Below, one piece after another: positions 9,051 to 17,492 of a stretch of DNA of 64,000 nt. Position 1 is the first letter of the stretch; every line of letters begins with the position of its first letter. This stretch comes from Bacillus alkalisoli (GTDB lineage Bacteria > Bacillota > Bacilli > Bacillales > Bacillaceae_I). The DNA lies in NCBI RefSeq assembly GCF_002797415.1, contig NZ_KZ454944.1, forward strand, positions 891,745 through 955,744, read 5' to 3'. The position numbers and the translations under genes are program-made. Under the pieces are notes generated by a model that made no database searches, was not told where the DNA came from, and worked only from the letters and a program-made list of their open reading frames with translations.

Positions 9051-10523
9051 ATGGACGTCTCGATTCCTAACTTTTTGCGTAAACGCGCAGAATTATCACC
9101 AAATAAAATTGCGATAGAAACGGACTCAGAAAAAATAACTTTCCTAAAACTACTACGAAAATCAGAAAACCTAGCTAGGAAAATGGCTTCCCTTTCTATA
9201 AAAAAAGGTGATATAGTATCTGTGTTCATGTCGAACAGTATAGCACAAGTAGAAGTGATTTTTGCATTAAAACATATAGGTTGCATCACCGTTTTACATA
9301 ATACTCGATTAACTCCTGCTGAACTTCACTATCAGATAAAAGATGCTGGTTCAAAGATCGCTTTCTCAGATGAAGAAAAATTGGAGCTGTTTAGCCATAT
9401 CAAGCTAAATGAAACAAGTGTAATGACAATACAAACGTTAAAAATAGCCAAAGAAGATTCTACTATTTGTCTACAAAAAGAATTTTGTATGTCTGAAACC
9501 GATACGATTATGTACACATCTGGAACGACTGGAAATCCAAAAGGGGTGAAACAAACGTACGGTAACCATTATTGGAGTGCAAGTAGCTCTGCACTTAATC
9601 TTGGATTGTACGAGGAAGATTGTTGGTTAGCTGCTGTTCCATTGTTTCACATTAGTGGTTTATCCATTATTATGCGTGGTGTTATATATGGAATGCGTGT
9701 TGTTTTACATACAAAATTCGAACCAAAAAAGGTAAATAAAGCAATAAGAGAAAATCATGTTACCATTGTTTCAGTAGTTAGCTCAATGTTAGTCGGTCTT
9801 TTAGATGATCTAGGTGAAAGGGAATACCCTAATAGTTTACGTTGCTTGCTAGTTGGCGGTGGACCAGTACCAATCTCCTTATTGGAGAAATGTAGAGAAA
9901 AAAAGATTCCAGTTGTACAAACATATGGAATGACTGAAACGTGTTCGCAGATTGTAACATTATCATCAGATGATGCAATCAAGAAAGTGGGCTCAGCGGG
10001 TAAGCCGTTATTTCCGTGTCAAATGAAAATAATGAAAGATGGAAAAGAGCTTGGAGCAAATATGGATGGAGAAATTGTTGTAAAGGGACCAAATGTTTCA
10101 CCAGGATATTGGAAATTTGAAAATTCCATATTACAAAATGGTTGGTTTCATACTGGTGATATTGGTTACATAGATGAAGATGGATATTTATTTGTATTAG
10201 ATAGAAGAAGTGACCTAATCATATCAGGTGGAGAAAATATTTATCCAGCCGAAATTGAGAATGTATTAGTTAGCCATGAAGGAATTACGGAAGCTGGAGT
10301 GACAGGATTACGCGATGAAAAATGGGGTCACGTGCCAGTAGGTTTTGTTGTTTTACAGAAAGGTGCAGTTTTGACGGAAAACGACATTCTTCACTTTGTT
10401 AGCGGGCGTATGGCGAAATATAAAGTGCCAAAGCGAATTGTGTTTATCAAAGAACTACCTAAAAATGCGACAAATAAATTGCTTAGACGAAAATTAATCG
10501 AATTATTGCCAGGGAAAGAATAG
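9051..10523 (+). CDS. menE: o-Succinylbenzoate--CoA ligase
   Basis: 490 residues from the ATG at 9051, chosen because GGAGGTGAAGAG lies directly upstream. An ATG at 9006 in the same frame would start inside the terminator hairpin. It is an adenylate-forming ligase that activates o-succinylbenzoate to the CoA ester used by MenB. The motifs are YTSGTTGNPKGVKQT (P-loop), QTYGMTETCSQ, HTGDIGYIDEDGYLFVLDR (hinge region), ISGGENIYPAEIE and the C-terminal Lys region LPKNATNKLLRR. It is followed after 11 bases by menC. Confidence 0.95.
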   Translation: MDVSIPNFLRKRAELSPNKIAIETDSEKITFLKLLRKSENLARKMASLSIKKGDIVSVFMSNSIAQVEVIFALKHIGCITVLHNTRLTPAELHYQIKDAGSKIAFSDEEKLELFSHIKLNETSVMTIQTLKIAKEDSTICLQKEFCMSETDTIMYTSGTTGNPKGVKQTYGNHYWSASSSALNLGLYEEDCWLAAVPLFHISGLSIIMRGVIYGMRVVLHTKFEPKKVNKAIRENHVTIVSVVSSMLVGLLDDLGEREYPNSLRCLLVGGGPVPISLLEKCREKKIPVVQTYGMTETCSQIVTLSSDDAIKKVGSAGKPLFPCQMKIMKDGKELGANMDGEIVVKGPNVSPGYWKFENSILQNGWFHTGDIGYIDEDGYLFVLDRRSDLIISGGENIYPAEIENVLVSHEGITEAGVTGLRDEKWGHVPVGFVVLQKGAVLTENDILHFVSGRMAKYKVPKRIVFIKELPKNATNKLLRRKLIELLPGKE

Positions 10524-10534
10524 GGGGAAGAAGA

Positions 10535-11644
10535 ATGTCGGTAAAAATAAAAAAAATAACGATGTACCAAACGACAATGAAGCTTCGTTCCCCTTTTATT
10601 ACACACCTAGAGACTGTTTCTGATAGAGAAAGCATTTTACTAAAAGTAGAGGATAGCGATGGCGTTGTTGGTTGGGGCGAGGTGGTTGCCTTTTCGTCAC
10701 CATGGTATACAGAAGAAACAATCGAAACAGCTTGGCACATGTTAAAAGATTTTTTTATACCAGGAGTTTCAGATGTAAGATGGACTAATCCTACCGATGT
10801 AAATAAATGCTTAAAGAAATGGCGTGGCAACAATATGGCAAAGGCTGGAGTTGAGACGGCAATATGGGACTTGTTTGCAAAAAAGGCTGACAAAGCTCTA
10901 GCAACCTATATAGGTGGAGTAAGAGACAATGTGGAAGCAGGGGTTGTTGTTAGTAGTGGTAATCCTTCAGAAATTGTCAAGATGATAGACAAACGATTGG
11001 ATGAAGGTTATAGAAGAGTGAAGGTTAAAATTGATCCAACTACAGACATTTCTGTTTTACAACAAATAAGAGACTTATATCCTGATTTGTTATTGATGGT
11101 AGATGCTAATTCAGCTTATTCTTTAAACGACATAGATCATTTGAAAAAGCTAGACAAATTCGGTCTAATGATGATAGAACAACCTCTAGGAATTGATGAC
11201 ATTGTAGAACATGCAGAACTACAAAAAGAGATATGCACACCTGTGTGTCTGGATGAGTCCATTAATTCTTTGGAAGATGCAAAAAACGCCATTAAGTTGA
11301 GAAGTTGTAAAGTTATCAATATAAAGATAGGTCGAGTAGGTGGATTGGCTGAAGCAATTGCTATACATAATCTTTGTTTAGAAAATGATATTCCTGTTTG
11401 GTGTGGCGGAATGTTAGAAACGGGGATTTCAAGAGCTTTTAATATTGCTTTATCGACTTTGCCCAATTTCACGATTCCAGGTGACTTATCAGCTTCATCA
11501 AGATATTGGGAAAAAGATGTCATTGTTCCAGAAGTAAGAGTTGTTAAAGGTAAGATTAACGTTCCAACCAGCAGCGGTATCGGATTTGAAGTAGATGAAG
11601 AATTTATACAGCAAATATGTAAACGAAGCCTAACGTTTCAATAA
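10535..11644 (+). CDS. menC: o-Succinylbenzoate synthase MenC
   Basis: 369 residues. An enolase-superfamily enzyme that dehydrates SHCHC to o-succinylbenzoate. The catalytic elements are KVKIDP (the Lys pair), MVDANSAYS (first metal Asp), MIEQPLG (Glu), CLDESI (Asp) and NIKIGRVGGL (second catalytic Lys), with WCGGMLETGISRA near the end. It belongs to the MenC/NAAAR subgroup found in Bacillaceae. The start has a GGGGGAAGAAG site. It is the last gene of the menE-C unit, closed by a terminator at 11670. Confidence 0.93.
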   Translation: MSVKIKKITMYQTTMKLRSPFITHLETVSDRESILLKVEDSDGVVGWGEVVAFSSPWYTEETIETAWHMLKDFFIPGVSDVRWTNPTDVNKCLKKWRGNNMAKAGVETAIWDLFAKKADKALATYIGGVRDNVEAGVVVSSGNPSEIVKMIDKRLDEGYRRVKVKIDPTTDISVLQQIRDLYPDLLLMVDANSAYSLNDIDHLKKLDKFGLMMIEQPLGIDDIVEHAELQKEICTPVCLDESINSLEDAKNAIKLRSCKVINIKIGRVGGLAEAIAIHNLCLENDIPVWCGGMLETGISRAFNIALSTLPNFTIPGDLSASSRYWEKDVIVPEVRVVKGKINVPTSSGIGFEVDEEFIQQICKRSLTFQ

Positions 11645-11669
11645 AACAATTTAAAGAAATAAATTTTTT

Positions 11670-11704
11670 AATTCATTCGGTAAATTGCCGTATGAATTTT
11701 TTTT
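11670..11704 (+). terminator. Terminator of the menE-menC unit
   Basis: Stem ATTCATTCGG / CCGTATGAAT followed by nine or more T. Confidence 0.8.
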
Positions 11705-11725
11705 ATAAATGAGCTAGTCCAATAG

Positions 11726-11754
11726 TTGACAAAAGTTTGCTTAAGGTTTAAATT
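11726..11754 (+). promoter_or_regulatory. Possible upstream mntA promoter with an MntR-like half site
   Basis: TTGACA (11726), a 17-bp spacer and TAAATT (11749). The spacer contains TTTGCTTAAGG, which resembles the MntR box (TTTGCCTTAAGG) of B. subtilis. It is a weaker match than the palindrome at 11893. Confidence 0.45.
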
Positions 11755-11885
11755 TTGTAGTAAGGCAACTTTTTGTTGCATAACCATAAAAAATGAGTTT
11801 GTTCAAAAGCACTTTTTAAACATTTCGTGCATAAAGTAGTTTTGAGTCAATTAAATATAATAATAAAAATGCTCGTTTCCTTTTT

Positions 11886-11916
11886 TTGACTAAAATTTTG
11901 CCTCTAGGCAAAATTT
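11886..11916 (+). promoter_or_regulatory. MntR-type operator inside the mntA promoter
   Basis: A perfect 24-bp palindrome at 11893-11916: half-site AAATTTTGCCT, two-base centre CT, then its exact complement. The TTTGCCT..AGGCAAA core agrees with known MntR boxes. A -35-like TTGACT (11886) and a -10-like CAAAAT (11909) flank or overlap it with 17-bp spacing, so bound repressor would block RNA polymerase. It lies 45 bases before the mntA start. The regulator identity is inferred from the motif. Confidence 0.75.
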
Positions 11917-11960
11917 ATACCCTGAGCAAACAATTAGTAATTAACAAAGTAAGGAGAGGA

Positions 11961-12896
11961 ATGAAAAAAATGAAATCTTTGTTTAAATTATTCGTTATTG
12001 GATTATTTGTATCAGTTTTAGGTGCGTGTTCTTCCGATTCAACATCGAATGAGGAAACTGGAACAATTCTGGTTACAACAACAATTGCACAAATTGCAGA
12101 TGTTGTGGAGAATATTGGCGGGGAAAAAGTAACGGTGGAATCTTTAATGGGCCCAGGTATTGACCCTCATTTATACAGAGCCTCTCAAGGTGATATTCGT
12201 AAGTTGAATGATGCAGATATTATTTTTTACAACGGTTTGCGGTTAGAAGGTAGAATGGGTGAAGTGCTAGGTCAAATGTCCAAAGACAAACCAGTAATTG
12301 CTGTAGCAGAAACGATTCCTACCAACCTTCTTTTAGAGGATGAAGAAGAAGAAGGCGAACCAGATCCGCACATATGGTTTGATATTTCGCTGTGGATTTA
12401 TGCTGTCGATGCCGTAACAACTTCCTTGATCGAACTAGATAAAGAGAATGCAAGTTTCTATGAAAATAATGCAAGTCAATACAAAGCTGAGTTAGAGAAG
12501 TTACATGACTTTGCAATTGAACAAATCGCTACTATCCCTAAAGAGAGTCGAGTACTAGTTACTGCACATGATGCATTTCAGTACTTCGGAAAAGCATATG
12601 ATATAGAAGTGATGGGGCTACAAGGATTAAGCACTGATTCGGAATACGGATTACGTGACGTACAAGAACTTATTGATGTTATTACTTCCAGAAACATTAA
12701 AGCTGTTTTTGTAGAAAGTAGTATATCCGATGATTCCATAACAGCTGTAGTGGAAGGTGCGAAAAGAAGAGGCCATGATGTGGTTATCGGGGGAGAGCTA
12801 TACTCTGATGCAATGGGTGAAGCAGGAACAAAAGAAGGAACTTATAAGGGTATGTTTGAACACAATATAAAAACTATCGTTGATTCTCTAAAATAG
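11961..12896 (+). CDS. mntA: Manganese ABC transporter, solute-binding lipoprotein
   Basis: 311 residues from ATG 11961; ATG 11970 is also possible after AAGGAGAGG. The in-frame TTG at 11886 lies in the promoter and is rejected. It has a lipoprotein signal peptide with lipobox LGAC. It is a cluster A-I metal-binding protein: GPGIDPHLY (first His), PDPHIWFD (second His), VTAHDAFQYFG (Glu/His region) and FVESSISDD (acidic ligand region). The DPH and EPDPHIW motifs occur in both Mn and Zn binders. The MntR-like operator and the MntC/MntD permease pair favour manganese. Confidence 0.9.
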   Translation: MKKMKSLFKLFVIGLFVSVLGACSSDSTSNEETGTILVTTTIAQIADVVENIGGEKVTVESLMGPGIDPHLYRASQGDIRKLNDADIIFYNGLRLEGRMGEVLGQMSKDKPVIAVAETIPTNLLLEDEEEEGEPDPHIWFDISLWIYAVDAVTTSLIELDKENASFYENNASQYKAELEKLHDFAIEQIATIPKESRVLVTAHDAFQYFGKAYDIEVMGLQGLSTDSEYGLRDVQELIDVITSRNIKAVFVESSISDDSITAVVEGAKRRGHDVVIGGELYSDAMGEAGTKEGTYKGMFEHNIKTIVDSLK

Positions 12897-13072
12897 ATAA
12901 AAGAAGGCATCAGTGTACATCTACACTGGTGTCTATCCTGTATTTATGAAATGCACAGTAACAGTTTTTAATGCACTTTTTGGGCAATTATTGAATATGA
13001 ATGTAAGACAGAGTTTTTTCGAAGCGTCATAACTAACACAAATGGTTCAATTTCTATAGGCGGTGAACGTGA

Positions 13073-13819
13073 ATGGATCCAGTAACAATTGAAAATTTAA
13101 CGGTAGCTTATCATCGTAAACCAGTATTGAAAGAAATTAGTTTTTCTGTACCAGAAGGGAAACTTATTGGGATTATTGGTCCAAATGGAGCAGGAAAGTC
13201 TACACTTATTAAAGCGATTCTAGAGTTAACTCCAAAAGCATCTGGAAGTGTTTCTATATATGGAAAGCCTTATAAATCTCAACGAAAGTTAATTGGTTAT
13301 GTTCCACAAAGAGGTTCCGTTGATTGGGACTTTCCTACAAATGCACTGGATGTAGTGTTAATGGGAAGATACGGTCATATAGGTTGGTTCAAACGTCCGA
13401 GTAAAAAAGATATTGAATTTGCTTATGAATGTCTTGAAAAAGTTGGAATGAAAGAATATGCATCAAGACAAATTAGTCAACTTTCTGGTGGACAGCAACA
13501 GCGTGTCTTTTTAGCAAGAGCGCTTGCTCAAGATTCTAGTATATATTTTATGGATGAACCGTTTGTAGGCGTAGATGCGGCAACAGAAAAAGCGATTGTC
13601 ACGATATTAAACGAGTTAAAATCTCAAGGTAAAACGGTATTGGTTGTTCACCACGACTTGCAAACAGTAAAAGAATATTTTGATTGGATTTTGTTATTAA
13701 ACATGAGAAAAGTAGCGATTGGGCCAACGGAAGAAATTTTCACAATGGAAAACCTACAAAAAACATATGGTGGACGATTGGCATTTTTAGATAACAATAG
13801 TGCAATCGTAGAACAATAG
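13073..13819 (+). CDS. mntB: Manganese ABC transporter, ATP-binding protein
   Basis: 248 residues. The ATPase that drives the MntCD permease. Walker A is GPNGAGKST (about 36-44), the Q-loop is [13 protein letters not shown], the ABC signature is LSGGQQQR, Walker B is SIYFMDEP followed by FVGVD, and the switch His is in VVHHD. The GSVDWDFP segment after the Q-loop is characteristic of Mn/Zn/Fe chelate importers. The start has a GGCGGTGA site. A hairpin (AGTGTA..TACACT at about 12911) in the 176-bp gap after mntA lacks a T run and may tune mntA relative to mntBCD. Confidence 0.93.
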   Translation: MDPVTIENLTVAYHRKPVLKEISFSVPEGKLIGIIGPNGAGKSTLIKAILELTPKASGSVSIYGKPYKSQRKLIGYVPQRGSVDWDFPTNALDVVLMGRYGHIGWFKRPSKKDIEFAYECLEKVGMKEYASRQISQLSGGQQQRVFLARALAQDSSIYFMDEPFVGVDAATEKAIVTILNELKSQGKTVLVVHHDLQTVKEYFDWILLLNMRKVAIGPTEEIFTMENLQKTYGGRLAFLDNNSAIVEQ

Positions 13820-13830
13820 GAGTTGGAAGT

Positions 13831-15186
13831 ATGAGCTCAATTATTTATATGCTTCAAGATCCTAATGTCCAATGGGTTTTAATAGGGACTGTGCTACTAG
13901 GGGTTGCAAGTGGTGTACTTGGTAGTTTCGCCTTATTACGAAAGCAAAGTTTATTAGGGGATGCGATGGCACATGCTGCCTTACCTGGTATATGTATAGC
14001 TTTTATAATTTACGGAGCTAAATCTATGTCGTGGTTCTTAATAGGTGCAGCCATTTCTGGGTTAATTGGAACGTACTGTATTCAAGCAATAATTAAACAT
14101 TCTCGCATAAAAGAAGATACTGCTATAGGGCTAGTTTTATCCGTATTCTTTGGTATTGGTATTGTTCTCTTAACATATATCCAACAAAACTTAAGAGGAA
14201 ACCAAGCGGGGCTTGATTCATTTATTTTCGGGCAAGCAGCTTCCATCGTTGGGAATGATGTAATCATCATCACTTCTATTGCAACCATATTGATTTTTGT
14301 GACGTATATTCTATTTAAAGAATTAAAACTAATAACTTTCGATCCACAATTTGCACAAGGCATTGGCCTTCCAGTAAAGTGGTTGAACGGACTTTTGATG
14401 ACATTAATTGTTGCTGCAGTTGTTATTGGTTTACAAGCTGTTGGTGTCGTTTTAATGGCTGCCATGCTTATTACACCTGCAATCGCAGCAAGATATTGGA
14501 CGGAACGACTTGATCATATGGTTATTTTTGCAGGATTAATAGGAGGTCTATCAGGTGTAATTGGTACATTATTAAGTACGATTACTCGTGGTATGCCAAC
14601 TGGTCCCTTAATCATTGTAGCGGCTACAATCGTTTTTATTTTTTCCCTGATATTTGGATTTAAGAAAGGGTTACTTATTAAATTTATTCAACACGTAAAA
14701 GTACAAAAACAAGTAACTCGAGAAAATATTGTTACTTCATTATACGAATTATCCGAATTGTCATTGATAGATTCAAATGGAAAAGAAATTGGAAGTTTTC
14801 CTATTGAAAAAGTAGTGAATGGACGTAAATTAAATGCATTTATGCTAAAGCAAGTATTAAGAGATTTAAGGCATGAAGGTATCTTAATTATAAACGCGAA
14901 TGGCCGATTAGGACTTTCTCCAAAAGGCTTACAGCAAACTCATAACGTTGTTTTAAAAAATAGACTGCTTGATATGTATTTAATGAATGAAAGTAAGTTT
15001 CCCGAGTTAAGCTGGCGAGATCAAGGATTTGATTTATTTCAAGAACAAAAAGAAATAGTTCAAGAACTGACAGAACTACTTAAAGAGTTTGGTAGAGAAC
15101 CGATGGCGTTGTTCTTATATGAAAGTAGAGGCGGTAGTAAGCAACGCATCCACCCGCGAGTGAAAGGGAGTGCAGGGCATTCATGA
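13831..15186 (+). CDS. mntC: Manganese ABC permease fused to a DtxR-like regulatory domain
   Basis: 451 residues. The N-terminal part of about 285 residues is an ABC-3 family permease with about eight membrane segments (for example SLLGDAMAHAALPGI and LMAAMLITPAIAARYW). The C-terminal part of about 165 residues is soluble. It looks like a winged-helix segment (RENIVTSLYELSEL, then VLRDLRHEGIL and LGLSPKGLQQTH) plus an HPR-like helical region, resembling DtxR/MntR-family regulators. B. subtilis MntC has the same kind of extension. Its role is unknown; metal-dependent gating or DNA contact is speculation. It overlaps mntD by ATGA. Confidence 0.9.
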   Translation: MSSIIYMLQDPNVQWVLIGTVLLGVASGVLGSFALLRKQSLLGDAMAHAALPGICIAFIIYGAKSMSWFLIGAAISGLIGTYCIQAIIKHSRIKEDTAIGLVLSVFFGIGIVLLTYIQQNLRGNQAGLDSFIFGQAASIVGNDVIIITSIATILIFVTYILFKELKLITFDPQFAQGIGLPVKWLNGLLMTLIVAAVVIGLQAVGVVLMAAMLITPAIAARYWTERLDHMVIFAGLIGGLSGVIGTLLSTITRGMPTGPLIIVAATIVFIFSLIFGFKKGLLIKFIQHVKVQKQVTRENIVTSLYELSELSLIDSNGKEIGSFPIEKVVNGRKLNAFMLKQVLRDLRHEGILIINANGRLGLSPKGLQQTHNVVLKNRLLDMYLMNESKFPELSWRDQGFDLFQEQKEIVQELTELLKEFGREPMALFLYESRGGSKQRIHPRVKGSAGHS

Positions 15187-16076
15187 GTTATGAAGGATGG
15201 ATTATATTAACTGGCTCTCTAGTAGGTATTACTTGTGGGATTACAGGTTGTTTTTTAATTTTAAGGCGAATGGCAATGCTTGCTGATGCCATAAGCCATA
15301 CTGTTTTATTAGGTATAGTTGGTGCATATCTTGTTAGCAGTAGTATGGAAGGTTTATATATGTTTGTTGGTGCTCTAATAGTAGGATTACTTACTGCGTT
15401 GTTCGTTCAGTTGTTACATTCATCCGGTGTGCAGTCAGATGCCGCTATCGGGGTAGTATTTACATCACTTTTTGCTCTCGGTGTAATTCTATTATCGTTA
15501 TATGCAGGAAGAATTCACTTAGATGTAGACCATGCATTAATGGGAGAAATCGCATTTGTTCCTTGGGATACGTGGGCAATAGCTGGTATTAATTTAGGTC
15601 CAAAAGCTGTCTGGATGTTAGGAATCGTTTTATTGATTAATTTAATTGTCATTGTATTATTTTACAAAGAGCTTAAGATTTGTTCGTTTGATCCAGAAAT
15701 GGCTTTAGCGATAGGAATTCCTGTTTTATTTATTCATTACTTGCTGATGGGTATGCTTTCTATTACAACTGTTGCAGCCTTCGATAGTGTTGGGGCAATT
15801 TTAGTTGTCGCGATGTTAATTGCACCAGGGGCAAGTGCTTATTTATTAACAGATCGACTACTTATCATGCTTGTCTTAAGTGCAGGTCTTGGGGTGTTAG
15901 CAGCAATAAGTGGTTATTATGTTGCTGTTTGGTGGAATGTTTCTATTTCTGGTTCGATGGCAATGATGGCTGGTGTAATATTTTTATTAGCCTTTTTATT
16001 CTCACCAAAACACGGTACTGTTACAAAATGGGTATTCAGAAGGAATTTACAACGAAATGGATCAGACCTTGTGTAG
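15183..16076 (+). CDS. mntD: Manganese ABC transporter, second permease subunit
   Basis: 297 residues. ABC-3 family permease with about eight hydrophobic helices. It has the family motifs MAMLADAISHTVLLGIVGAY and VVAMLIAPGASAYLLTDRL, and FDPEMALAIGIP in a cytoplasmic loop, parallel to FDPQFAQGIGLP in mntC. It lacks the C-terminal regulator-like extension of MntC, so the two permeases form an asymmetric heterodimer. The start overlaps the mntC stop. A terminator overlaps its 3' end. Confidence 0.92.
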   Translation: MSYEGWIILTGSLVGITCGITGCFLILRRMAMLADAISHTVLLGIVGAYLVSSSMEGLYMFVGALIVGLLTALFVQLLHSSGVQSDAAIGVVFTSLFALGVILLSLYAGRIHLDVDHALMGEIAFVPWDTWAIAGINLGPKAVWMLGIVLLINLIVIVLFYKELKICSFDPEMALAIGIPVLFIHYLLMGMLSITTVAAFDSVGAILVVAMLIAPGASAYLLTDRLLIMLVLSAGLGVLAAISGYYVAVWWNVSISGSMAMMAGVIFLLAFLFSPKHGTVTKWVFRRNLQRNGSDLV

Positions 16077-16100
16077 TTCATATACACAAGGTCTTTTAGA
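16063..16100. terminator. Terminator of mntABCD
   Basis: Stem GACCTTGTGTA / TATACACAAGGTC followed by TTTT. It begins within the last codons of mntD and can also serve the convergent DUF1540 gene. Confidence 0.8.
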
Positions 16101-16106
16101 TAGAAA

Positions 16107-16274
16107 TTACATAGATGCGCTAGGTTCAAACGTTTTACAATCTGTTTCTTCACTATGAGATGCAGTACTTCCTTTATGGGAAACAACATAAATGGAATCA
16201 GCGTTACAGCGGTTTCCATTTCCCCAATAATGACAGTTTTGCACTTCACATAAAACTTCGACTTCTTTGCTCAT
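16107..16274 (-). CDS. DUF1540 family Cys-rich mini-protein (55 aa)
   Basis: 55 residues with an AAGGAGG site eight bases before the ATG at 16274. The residues include CEVQNCHYWGNGNRCNA and EETDCKTF, the four-Cys pattern of DUF1540 (C-x5-C-x-YW-x5-C...C-x-TF), which suggests a small metal-binding fold. The function is not known. It sits between the manganese transporter and the ythAB genes, convergent to mntD. Confidence 0.85.
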   Translation of the reverse strand: MSKEVEVLCEVQNCHYWGNGNRCNADSIYVVSHKGSTASHSEETDCKTFEPSASM

Positions 16275-16411
16275 TCGGTTGTGCCTCCTTTTTGAATAAG
16301 AGATACAAAAGTATTTTCTCCGAACTGCTTATTAGTCATCCTTGCCAATAAATTGAAGTAACGAGTTTGGAGAATAATTCACAAGTGAATGAAAAACATT
16401 CTCATATGCTG

Positions 16412-16446
16412 AGAAACAAAAAGAGTGACACTTGCATATCACTCTT
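16412..16446 (-). terminator. Terminator of ythAB
   Basis: AAGAGTGA / TCACTCTT stem overlapping the ythB stop codon. On the minus strand it is followed by TTTTTGTTT. Confidence 0.75.
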
Positions 16447-17491
16447 GACTAATTTTTTCATTACGAATGTATCGTTTATCTTTCATAAATAAACTCCAAA
16501 AGTAGATAAACCCTGGAAATAAGATGACAAAACCAACGATGTAAGAAATAAATACGGCTCTGAATGATGCAGGATCAGTAAAGGAATTTTGAATGGTTAC
16601 ATTTGGATAAATGATATACGGTAAATGGGCACGTCCATACGCATAACTTGCTAATGCATATTGAATAAATGCAGATACAACGGCTAAACGTGGTAAACCC
16701 GTAAAACCTTTTTTCTTACCGGGGATGATAAGCGCTAAACCTGTAACGATAAACATAAAAGCAGATGCTACAAGCCAAGGTAAATAATCAAGCATAGCGT
16801 TATAAAGCCAAGTAGACTCTGTTCTCATCGTAGTCATAATTAGAAATGCCCCTACCAAAGAAATAGGGCCTACAATTAAAGCGTCACGTCGATAAATATC
16901 GTATGCTGACCGATCCTCTGCTACTTTAGAAAAATCAGCTAGCAATAGAGAGGACAGGAACAACGTACTACTAATTGCAAATAAAATGAATGATAGTGCA
17001 TGTGGGCTTGTTAGAAGTTTACCTAGCATCAAATAATCTACACCATCTCGGTTTTCCACAAATCCACCATGTGTTACAGGTAAAACTAATATTAAAAAAG
17101 CTGGAATAAAAAAACCAGTAACACCAGAAACAATCGTTAATGGTCGCTTATACTCCTCGGCAATATGGGAAAATACAAGAAAAGCACTACGGAATGTAAG
17201 TAGCAATAAAATAATGCTTCCAGGCAACAATAACACTGTTCCTAAACTATATGCTGCGCCGGGGAAAAAACTGTAGATAGCTACAACAACTGCAACGATA
17301 AACACATTTGTAACTTCCCATGTTGGGCTCAAATATCTATTCGCAATATTAGTTGCGTTTGTTTTATTTTTATTTAGATAAAGCATGGACCAAAAGCCAG
17401 CCCCAAAGTCCATAGTCGCCATAACGGCATAAATAAATATGAATCCCCACAGCAGCGTTATAGCCAAAATTGCATCTGTCATATATTCCAC
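16439..17491 (-). CDS. ythB: Cytochrome bd-type menaquinol oxidase subunit II
   Basis: 350 residues, CydB family with about eight or nine membrane segments. The N-terminus ILAITLLWGFIFIYAVMATM followed by DFGAGFW is the typical CydB signature, and an NRYLSPTWEVTNVF segment follows. With subunit I it forms a bd oxidase that reduces oxygen with menaquinol from the men pathway encoded upstream. It follows ythA by one base in the same operon. The position beside mntABCD matches ythB of B. subtilis rather than the cydABCD operon, and no cydCD genes are present here. Confidence 0.9.
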   Translation of the reverse strand: MEYMTDAILAITLLWGFIFIYAVMATMDFGAGFWSMLYLNKNKTNATNIANRYLSPTWEVTNVFIVAVVVAIYSFFPGAAYSLGTVLLLPGSIILLLLTFRSAFLVFSHIAEEYKRPLTIVSGVTGFFIPAFLILVLPVTHGGFVENRDGVDYLMLGKLLTSPHALSFILFAISSTLFLSSLLLADFSKVAEDRSAYDIYRRDALIVGPISLVGAFLIMTTMRTESTWLYNAMLDYLPWLVASAFMFIVTGLALIIPGKKKGFTGLPRLAVVSAFIQYALASYAYGRAHLPYIIYPNVTIQNSFTDPASFRAVFISYIVGFVILFPGFIYFWSLFMKDKRYIRNEKISQE

Positions 17492-17492
17492 C

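Noticed and set aside
11886-11960. TTG 11886 as the mntA start
   Set aside because: It would place the promoter and MntR-like operator inside the coding region and spoil the signal peptide.
15917-16249. Minus-strand 110-residue open frame over the mntD end
   Set aside because: The DUF1540 gene in another minus-strand frame has the ribosome site and the Cys motif; this frame also runs antisense into mntD.
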